DNA of 48,082 nt from Egerieenecus sp048201975 (lineage in GTDB: Bacteria; Bacillota; Clostridia; Christensenellales; Aristaeellaceae), in NCBI GenBank assembly GCA_048201975.1, contig DBFBGQ010000101.1:1-48082 (forward strand), in the 5' to 3' direction. The position numbers were made by a program, and so were the translations under genes. Positions 42,180 to 48,082 of the stretch are shown in pieces (position 1 is the stretch's first letter; every line of letters begins with the position of its first letter). The notes beneath the pieces were generated by a model. That model worked only from the letters and a program-made list of their open reading frames with translations, searched no databases and had not been told where the DNA came from.

Positions 42180-42351
42180 TTGTTGTCTTTACCGCGGAAG
42201 GGCCGCGGGCCATGCCGGCGCTGGCCTTTTTGCGGAGCAGTCCGCTCCCTGAAGAAGGCGAACGCGCAGCTAGGCTCCCCCATAGCTGAACGGAGCCGCC
42301 TGCGCCGGCCAAACTTAACACTTTATTCATACTCTGTCTGCTTTTCCATGG

Positions 42352-42357
42352 TATGAT
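42352..42357 (+). promoter_or_regulatory. Extended -10 promoter of the Gld-like operon
   Basis: TATGAT (42352-42357) is preceded by TG with one base between (TGGTATGAT), an extended -10. A clear -35 box is missing. It lies 33 bases before the TTG start at 42390. Confidence 0.5.
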
Positions 42358-42389
42358 GTTTTGTGAACCCTGGGAAAGGACTGAAACCA

Positions 42390-43334
42390 TTGATTGAGCT
42401 GTGTAACGTAACCAAGCGCTACGGCGCCACCGAAGCGGTGAGCGGGCTGAGCTTTTCGGCCCCGGAAGGGCAGATCGTGGGGCTGCTGGGCCAGAACGGC
42501 GCGGGCAAGACCACCACGCTGAACATGCTCACCGGATATTTTCCCCCCACCAGCGGCAGCGTGCGGGTGGACGGCATGGATATGCTCCAGCAGCCCCGGG
42601 CCTGCAAGCGCTGCATCGGCTACCTGCCCGAGCGCCCGCCCCTGTATGACGAGATGACCGTGACGGGCTACCTGACCTTTGTGTGCCAGCTCAAGGAGGT
42701 GCGGCGGGAAGCCATTGCCAAGCACATTGGGCAAATCATGGAAACCTGCGGCCTGCGGGAGGTGGCCCAGCGCCGTGTGGGCAACCTCTCCAAGGGCTAC
42801 CGGCAGCGGGTGGGCGTGGCCCAGGCCCTGTGCGGCAGCCCCAAGGTGCTGGTGCTGGACGAGCCCACCGTGGGGCTGGATCCCCGGCAGGTCAAGGAGA
42901 TCCGGGAGCTGATTCGGCAGTTGGGCAAGGAGCACACGGTGATCTTTTCCTCCCACCTTTTGCCGGAGATCCAGCAGCTGTGCCAGCGGGTGGTGATCCT
43001 GCACAAAGGCAAGCTGATCCGGGAGGCGGATATGTCCGAGCTTACGGAGGGCGACGGGGAAAACGTGCGCCTGCGCGCCACCGTGGCCATGAAGGAGCGC
43101 CTGCTGATGCCCGCGCTGAACAGCCTGGAGTGCGTGCGCCGGATCAAGGTGCTCCCCACCCCGGACGCGGACTACACCGAGCTGGAGCTGGAATGCCTGC
43201 GGGAGACCGGGCGCGGCCCGGCCCAGGCGCAGCTGTTCCGCCTGCTGGCGGGGCTGGACGCGCCGCTGATGCAGCTGCAGGTGGTCAAGGATACCCTGGA
43301 GGAAGTGTTCCTGCGGGCCACCACCGGTGAGTGA
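42390..43334 (+). CDS. ABC-2 type transporter ATPase (GldA-like)
   Basis: I set the start at the TTG at 42390, with AAAGGA 10 bases before it. A GTG at 42363 lacks a site. The 314-residue ATPase has Walker A GQNGAGKTT at residues 34-42, the signature NLSKGYRQR and Walker B VLVLDEPTVGLDP. The C-terminal extension is typical of exporters with an ABC-2 permease. With the next three genes it forms the same set as GldA-GldF-GldG plus a DUF4340 protein. In Bacteroidetes Gld proteins are linked to gliding. In Firmicutes the set exists without gliding and has no known cargo. A polysaccharide or lipid role is only speculation. Confidence 0.92.
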   Translation: MIELCNVTKRYGATEAVSGLSFSAPEGQIVGLLGQNGAGKTTTLNMLTGYFPPTSGSVRVDGMDMLQQPRACKRCIGYLPERPPLYDEMTVTGYLTFVCQLKEVRREAIAKHIGQIMETCGLREVAQRRVGNLSKGYRQRVGVAQALCGSPKVLVLDEPTVGLDPRQVKEIRELIRQLGKEHTVIFSSHLLPEIQQLCQRVVILHKGKLIREADMSELTEGDGENVRLRATVAMKERLLMPALNSLECVRRIKVLPTPDADYTELELECLRETGRGPAQAQLFRLLAGLDAPLMQLQVVKDTLEEVFLRATTGE

Positions 43335-43380
43335 AGCGGCGCGAAGGCGCGGCGCCTATGATTTCAAAGGAGTTGATCCC

Positions 43381-44091
43381 TTGCTGGCCATTTGGAAGCG
43401 GGAGCTTCAAAGCTATTTCTATACCCCGGTGGGCTATGTGTTCATGGGGGTGTTTCTGTCCCTGTCGGGGCTGTTTTTCTACATGCTGGTGCTGGACGCC
43501 CGCTCCAGCGACGTGCTGACATTTCTGGGGCAGATCAGCTACCTGTGGATGCTGCTCTCCCCGGTGCTCACCATGCGCCTGCTGGCGGAGGAAAGGCAAA
43601 AGCGCACCGACCAGCTGCTGCTCACCAGTCCGGTATCCCTGCCGGGCATCGTGCTGGGCAAGTACCTGGCGGCGGTGACGGTGATGGCCTGCACGGTGCT
43701 GCTGACGCTGGTGTACGTGCTGGTGGTGGCCCTGTATGGGGCGGTGTACCCCGGGGAGCTGATGGTGGGCTACCTGGGCTTCATCCTCCAGGGGTGCGCC
43801 TTCCTGGCCCTGGACCTGTTCATCTCCGGCTGCGCCGCCAATCAGGTGACCGCGGCCGTCACCGCCTTCGGGGTCAACTTTGCCCTGTGGCTGATGGACC
43901 TGCTGGCCAGCGGCGTCACTCAGGCGTGGCTTCAGGATGTGCTGAACTTCTTCAGCCTGTACCAGCGGTACAACCCCTTCCTGATGGGGCAGCTCTCCTT
44001 TGCCAGCATCGCCTATGACCTGGCGTTCATTGCGGCGTTTCTGGCGTTGACCGTCCATCGCCTGGACAGCAGGAGGTATCGCGGCGTATGA
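43381..44091 (+). CDS. ABC-2 type permease (GldF-like)
   Basis: The start is the TTG at 43381, 8 bases after AAAGGAG. An earlier GTG at 43327 inside the previous gene is less likely. The 236-residue protein has six hydrophobic segments and begins with the amphipathic LAIWKRELQSYFYTPVGYV, then SLSGLFFYMLV. Both are shared by GldF and NosY-like permeases. The short loop LLAEERQKRTDQLLLTSP is the typical coupling segment. It pairs with the ATPase just upstream. Its stop overlaps the start of the GldG-type gene by four bases, so translation is coupled. Confidence 0.88.
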   Translation: MLAIWKRELQSYFYTPVGYVFMGVFLSLSGLFFYMLVLDARSSDVLTFLGQISYLWMLLSPVLTMRLLAEERQKRTDQLLLTSPVSLPGIVLGKYLAAVTVMACTVLLTLVYVLVVALYGAVYPGELMVGYLGFILQGCAFLALDLFISGCAANQVTAAVTAFGVNFALWLMDLLASGVTQAWLQDVLNFFSLYQRYNPFLMGQLSFASIAYDLAFIAAFLALTVHRLDSRRYRGV

Positions 44092-45569
44092 AAAAGCAAA
44101 ACCGCGCCCCGGAGCGCGTGCCCTTCTGGCGTCAGCCCCGCTTCCGCTATGGCAGCGTAAGCACCGTCATTCTGTGCCTGTGCGTCGCGGCGCTCATTGC
44201 GGCGGTTTCCCTCTGCGACACCCTGGAGGAGAAAAACGGCTGGCGGGTGGACTTCTCCTTCAACGAGCTCACCACCCAGAGCGAAACCACCGAGGCCATC
44301 CTGGCAGAGCTCCCCTACGACGTGCACATCTACGCCCTGTTCACCCCGGGAAACGAAGACCTGCCCCTGATGGAGCTGCTCAACCGCTACGCCGCGGCCA
44401 GCGACCGCGTCACCTGGGAGCAGACCAGCGTTACCCTGAATCCCACGCTGACCACCCGCTTCCGCGGCACCAGCGACGAGCCCCTGACCAACGACTCCCT
44501 CATCGTCTCCTGCGAGGCCACGGGGCGTTACAAGATCCTGGCCTGGGACAGCTTCATCAGCTTCAGCCTGGACTATGAGGCGGGAGTGTATGAGATCGCC
44601 GGGCTTACCTATGAAAGCGCCATCACCTCCGCCATCGCCTACGTGACCCGGGAGGACATTCCCCGGGTGATGATCCTGCAGGGGCATGGCGAGCTGGACG
44701 AAAGCGGCACCGCCGTGCTGGCGGACTTCCTTGCCAGCAACAACTTCGAGGTGGTCTATTTTGAGCTGACGGACGGCGAAACCGTGCTGCAGCCCGAGGA
44801 CCTGCTGCTGATTCTCTCCCCCCAGCGGGATCTGATGCCCGCCGAGCTGGAGGCCATTACCGACTTTACCGCCGCGGGCGGTAACCTGTTCATTACCTGC
44901 GACTACACCGACCCCGTGTCCGACATGCCCAACTATGCGTCGCTGCTGCGCTCCTACGGCTTTGAGCCCCTGGAGGGCGTGGTCATCGCCGGGGCGGAGG
45001 AAAACGGCACCTACTATGATGGGCTGCAAATCGCGCTGCTGCCCTACATGCAGTCCACCGCCGCCACCATGCAGCTGGTGCAGGAGAACCGGGATACCCT
45101 GCTGCTCACCGCCGCGCGGGCCTTCGCCCAGCCGGAGGAGGGCGACCAGAACCTGGTGACCCAGGTGGTGCTCTCCTCGGGGTATCAGGCGTATCTGCGC
45201 AACTTTGCCGACGGCGCCGAAACCATCGACCAGCAGGACGGCGATCCCCTGGGGCCCTTTGCCCTGGCGCTGCTGTCCCAGCGGGTGACGGAGGCGGGCA
45301 ACGTATCGAAGGCCTTCGTGCTGGGGTGCTCCACCGTGCTCACCTCCAGCCAGGTCTACGCCATGACCGACGCCCAGGAGTTCATCCTGACGCTATGCAC
45401 GTATCTATCCAACGCGCAGCCCGTGCAGCTGGACATCATGGCCAAGGCGGCCCTGCGCCCGGCGCTCTCCACAGGCTCCCTGGCTCCGGGCATCGCGCTG
45501 GTGGTGGCCGTGCCCCTGACGGTGCTGGCCGCAGCCCTGTTCGTGCTGCTGCCCCGCCGCCATCGTTGA
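44088..45569 (+). CDS. GldG-type ABC transporter auxiliary protein
   Basis: This 493-residue protein has a TM segment (about 24-44) near the start and a second at the C-terminus (about 466-488). A large extracytoplasmic domain lies between. The domain includes VDFSFNELTTQSETTEAIL, the VHIYALF strand and VMILQGHGELDES near residue 200. The last is the ABC_transp_aux/GldG segment that looks like an inactive hydrolase or glutamine-amidotransferase fold. It probably binds cargo or wall material outside the membrane. It overlaps the permease gene. The DUF4340 gene follows after 16 bases. Confidence 0.85.
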   Translation: MKKQNRAPERVPFWRQPRFRYGSVSTVILCLCVAALIAAVSLCDTLEEKNGWRVDFSFNELTTQSETTEAILAELPYDVHIYALFTPGNEDLPLMELLNRYAAASDRVTWEQTSVTLNPTLTTRFRGTSDEPLTNDSLIVSCEATGRYKILAWDSFISFSLDYEAGVYEIAGLTYESAITSAIAYVTREDIPRVMILQGHGELDESGTAVLADFLASNNFEVVYFELTDGETVLQPEDLLLILSPQRDLMPAELEAITDFTAAGGNLFITCDYTDPVSDMPNYASLLRSYGFEPLEGVVIAGAEENGTYYDGLQIALLPYMQSTAATMQLVQENRDTLLLTAARAFAQPEEGDQNLVTQVVLSSGYQAYLRNFADGAETIDQQDGDPLGPFALALLSQRVTEAGNVSKAFVLGCSTVLTSSQVYAMTDAQEFILTLCTYLSNAQPVQLDIMAKAALRPALSTGSLAPGIALVVAVPLTVLAAALFVLLPRRHR

Positions 45570-45585
45570 AGAAGGGAGGGAAGCC

Positions 45586-47073
45586 ATGGAGCCGGTATCC
45601 AAGAAGAAGCGCCGCGCCCGGCCGCGCCGCCTGGTGTGGCTCATCGCGCTGGTCCTGGCACTGGCCCTGGCCGTGGGGGGTACGCTGCTGCTGCGCCGCC
45701 CGCAGCCCACGGAAAGCGCCTCCGTGATCACCTACGGGGAGCTGGTGTCCCGGAGCGCCCAGGAGGTGGCCTCCATGACCATCACCCGGCGGGACGGCGA
45801 ATGCTACACACTGCTCCAGCGCGCGGAGGGCGTGCTCACCCTGGAGGGGGATGAAAACTTTCAGGTCTCCGACCTGTACGCGCCCCAGCTGCTCGCGGCC
45901 ACCTGCGTGGTCTCCTACGAAAACATCCTGGCGGACAACGCCGCCGACTATGCGCAGTATTACGGCGAATTCGGCCTGGACGCGCCGCTGACGGTGGAAA
46001 TCACCTACACGGACGGCGAAACCGTCTGCCTGCGCATCGGCGAAAAGGGCCCCCTGGAGGAGGACGCCTGGTATTACATGACCGTGGACGGGGATCCGCG
46101 GCTGTTTGCCCTGGACATGGGCACGGCGGAAGACCTGGACATCTCCCTCTCCCGCCTGCACCCGGTGACGCAGCCCACCATCCATCAGGCGCGCCTGGAC
46201 GAGATCACCTTCACCGGCGCGGATGGGGAGATCCTGGCCCAGTGGACGCTGGAGGGAAACATCACGGACAGCGACGCCGCCGCCAATTGGCGCATGACCT
46301 TCCCCTGGAGCTATCCTGCTGATGAGGAGGCCATGACCAACCTGCGCAAGAACCTCTCCAACCTGCGCCTGGGCGCCTATGTGGAGCAGGCCACCCAGGA
46401 CAACCTGGCCGACTACGGCCTGGACGCGCCCACCTTCATCCTGACGCTGCACATGGCGGCGGGGACCACCGGCAGCGTGGACGAGGAGGGCGTCTACACC
46501 ACCGTGGACTGGCCGGAAAGCACCTTTGAAATGCGCATCGGCAGCGCCAAGAGCGAAACGGTGGACTACGTGCTGGTGGAGGACACCATTTACCTGTGCA
46601 GCCACTACAGCCTGGCCATCTTCACCGGCATGGAGGCGAAGGACACCCTCAGCCGCTATCCCCTGATGGTGGAGCTGGACAGCTTGGCTTCCATGACCCG
46701 AACGGACGCCACTGGAACCGTCACCTACACCCTGACGCGGGAGGAGCAGGTGGCCGCCAACAACGAGCTGGTCACCGATGCAAGCGGCAACGTGGTATGG
46801 AACGTTACCTGCCAACGGGACGGCGCGGAGGTGAGCTACACCGCCTTCTCCGCCGCATGGGAGCAGCTGCGGGCCGTGCGGGTCAGCGGCTGGCTGCCGG
46901 AAGGATTTGTGGTCACGGAGCCGGTGCATACCACGCTGACCTTTGTCACCCAGTCCGGCCAGACCCACACCCTGGCCCTGGCCCCTTACGACGCCCTGCA
47001 CGACGCGGTGATCGTGGACGGCACGGCGCTGTTTTACCTGATCCAGGGCGGGCTGGAGGTGCAGTTCCCCTAA
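45586..47073 (+). CDS. DUF4340-domain membrane-anchored protein
   Basis: This 495-residue protein has a basic start (KKKRRARPRRLVW), one TM segment (about 16-37) and a long outside portion. The repeated pattern (D-Y-G-L-D-A-P near residues 126 and 276, followed by a strand and S/G-x-x-K) is that of DUF4340. This domain accompanies GldG-type proteins in many genomes. GAAGGGAGG lies before the ATG at 45586. As the last gene of the operon it is followed by the terminator at 47105. Its function is unknown. It may form an extracellular partner of the transporter. Confidence 0.85.
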   Translation: MEPVSKKKRRARPRRLVWLIALVLALALAVGGTLLLRRPQPTESASVITYGELVSRSAQEVASMTITRRDGECYTLLQRAEGVLTLEGDENFQVSDLYAPQLLAATCVVSYENILADNAADYAQYYGEFGLDAPLTVEITYTDGETVCLRIGEKGPLEEDAWYYMTVDGDPRLFALDMGTAEDLDISLSRLHPVTQPTIHQARLDEITFTGADGEILAQWTLEGNITDSDAAANWRMTFPWSYPADEEAMTNLRKNLSNLRLGAYVEQATQDNLADYGLDAPTFILTLHMAAGTTGSVDEEGVYTTVDWPESTFEMRIGSAKSETVDYVLVEDTIYLCSHYSLAIFTGMEAKDTLSRYPLMVELDSLASMTRTDATGTVTYTLTREEQVAANNELVTDASGNVVWNVTCQRDGAEVSYTAFSAAWEQLRAVRVSGWLPEGFVVTEPVHTTLTFVTQSGQTHTLALAPYDALHDAVIVDGTALFYLIQGGLEVQFP

Positions 47074-47104
47074 AGCCAGGGCCGCGTTGCAAAACACCCC
47101 CAAC

Positions 47105-47156
47105 AAAAAAAGACGAGGCAAGGAACCCCAAAAGGGTCTCCAAACCTCGTCTTTTC
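47105..47156. terminator. Terminator of the Gld-like operon
   Basis: AGACGAGG (47111-47118) and CCTCGTCT (47145-47152) form the outer stem, with A and T runs outside and GGAACCCC/GGGTCTCC partly pairing inside. It lies directly before the transposase remnant. Confidence 0.8.
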
Positions 47157-47160
47157 GCTT

Positions 47161-47959
47161 AAGATAAAGGTATGGAAAAAACCTATTAAAAAGCAAGACC
47201 CGTATAAGGTATTTGAGCGGCACGGTCAATTGGTTTTTGTGCTGAACTCGGAAATTACCATACCACTCAACGCGCCTGTCCGCCTGCTAAGCGCACAGCT
47301 TGAGGAACTGGAGTATGGGAAACTGTTCAAAGCATATTCGCCCAGAGGGAGAAAATCCGCAGCGGATCCACGGGTGTTGTTCAAGGTCATGGTCCTTGGG
47401 TATCTGTGTGGGATCTATTCCAGCCGGAAACTGGAGGGTATGCGCGAAACAGACCACCAAACGGTATACATCGACGGAACAAAGCTGGAAAGCGCTGCTG
47501 GCCGGTACACCTTTGTGTGGCGTAAACCCATCCAAAAGCATCTTGCGAAGGTAAAGGCGGAACTGGAAAAACGAACAGGTCTGAAGAGCGCCTCCGCCAT
47601 CGGCGCCAGGCTGGAGGAAGAACGGCGGCATATCCTTTTCGTGCGCGGAAGCGGCAAACGCAAAAGTCCGCAGCAGCGGGATTTTGCAAAGAACCTTCTG
47701 GGAAAAGCGTGAACAGGCTACACGCAATAGTTCATCCGAGCGCGGCATGCATCTGCGTGCGTGCCGCGCTATTCAGGTGGAAGGCGCGTTTGCACTGCTA
47801 AAAAACGACTTTGGGTTTCGTCGCTTTCTCACCAAAGGCAAAGGCAATATTCGCACGGAGCTGTTTTTCCTGGCCCTGGCGTTTGACCTGAAAAAGCGCT
47901 GGATGAAGCGGGAACACAACCGGCTTAAAACGCGAGCGTCTCTCAAACTGGTTTCGTAG
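47161..47959 (+). mobile_element. Degenerate IS1182-family transposase remnant
   Basis: The left part (47161-47712, one frame) starts near KKPIKKQDPYKVF and continues through YGKLFKAYSPRGRKSAADP and VLGYLCGIYSSRKLE. These are the N-terminal blocks of IS1182-type transposases. It then jumps directly to VYIDGTKLESAAGRYTFVW, which normally follows about 100 residues later, so an internal part is missing. A second fragment in another frame (about 47690-47959) carries the end RAIQVEGAFALLKNDFGFRRF and LFFLALAFDLKK. No intact start or clear terminal repeats are seen. The rest, to 48082, is AT-richer and contains no gene I can support. The element is dead. Confidence 0.8.
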
Positions 47960-48082
47960 TGCTCGCAAAAATTGAAAAGCTATCCACATGCGGGTTTGTT
48001 TTTCGACAGCCCTGGTTTCTTATGCCTCTTTTGGCTTTGTCTGGTTGCATTTTGACGCTATGCCGCCGCTTTTCTCTTGATT

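Larger units (their letters stand above)
42008..42389. other. 382-base divergent intergenic region
   Basis: No convincing gene is seen between the broken membrane protein (-) and the Gld-like ABC ATPase (+). It holds the two promoters described here and an 8-base tandem repeat. A weak plus-strand hairpin (GGCCA/TGGCC, 42209-42213/42223-42227, then five Ts) and several GC palindromes also lie here. The stretch near 42120-42190 is AT-richer than the flanks. Confidence 0.5.

Noticed and set aside
42148..42390. Small minus-strand open frame before the Gld-like operon
   Set aside because: Its composition is poor, it has no ribosome site, and it overlaps the promoter region. It is taken as chance.
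45436..47229. A 597-codon open frame opposite the DUF4340 gene
   Set aside because: It overlaps a well-supported gene on the other strand and shows only low-complexity His/Gly/Val sequence.

Overview
This is a GC-rich, densely coding stretch of what is most likely a Gram-positive anaerobe of the class Clostridia, probably from the gut. The evidence is strong AAGGAGG-type ribosome binding sites, frequent TTG starts, the Firmicutes-style rimO-pgsA-cinA-recA order, DegV, a CDP-alcohol phosphotransferase next to a two-component system, EtfBA beside an FAD-linked dehydrogenase, and Gld-like and MacAB-like ABC exporters. The exact lineage cannot be fixed from sequence alone. There are no rRNA or tRNA genes, CRISPR arrays or prophage. 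The only mobile element is a decayed IS1182-type remnant at the right edge.

Layout. 1-2.8 kb (+): the 3' end of a GNAT acetyltransferase, a GH172 (DUF2961) protein and an ADP-ribosylglycohydrolase homologue. 2.9-5.65 kb (-): an OmpR/histidine-kinase pair and a PgsA-like enzyme, divergent from a secreted PepSY protein (5.8-6.8 kb) whose promoter carries an 11-bp-spaced direct repeat suited to an OmpR-family regulator. 6.8-7.0 kb: a nested palindromic element. 7.0-11.6 kb (-): DegV, a beta-class DNA methyltransferase coupled to a cysteine-cluster protein, and a secreted 5'-nucleotidase. 11.8-13.5 kb (+): an iron-type alcohol dehydrogenase and a DUF218 protein. 13.5-13.9 kb: a non-coding stretch rich in hairpins. 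13.9-19.2 kb: TetR (-), then a TIGR04076-like protein, a LacI regulator, a HAD-GNAT fusion, gapA and a zinc-ribbon membrane protein (+). 19.4-25.1 kb (-): a four-SH3 secreted protein, then the recA operon. 25.3-30.0 kb (+): a MATE exporter and an FAD dehydrogenase/EtfB/EtfA operon resembling lactate-oxidising Etf complexes.

30.1-39.4 kb (-) is the most unusual part. It is a seven-gene exporter locus with a MacB-type permease, its ATPase (split by a one-base frameshift), four adaptor-like proteins in two paralogous pairs, and a 978-residue secreted protein with proline-rich decapeptide repeats and Ig-like segments. A TTCACA-N5-TTCACA direct repeat lies upstream. 39.7-41.1 kb (+) holds an unknown protein and a ZnuA-type metal-binding lipid-free secreted protein. 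41.4-42.0 kb (-) is a membrane-protein gene interrupted by a TAG where relatives appear to have Trp. 42.4-47.1 kb (+) is a four-gene Gld-like ABC system (ATPase, permease, GldG-type protein, DUF4340 protein).

Promoters quoted here were found by eye as -35/-10 matches with 16-18 base spacing, and none has experimental support. Family names are from recognised motifs, not from database searches.
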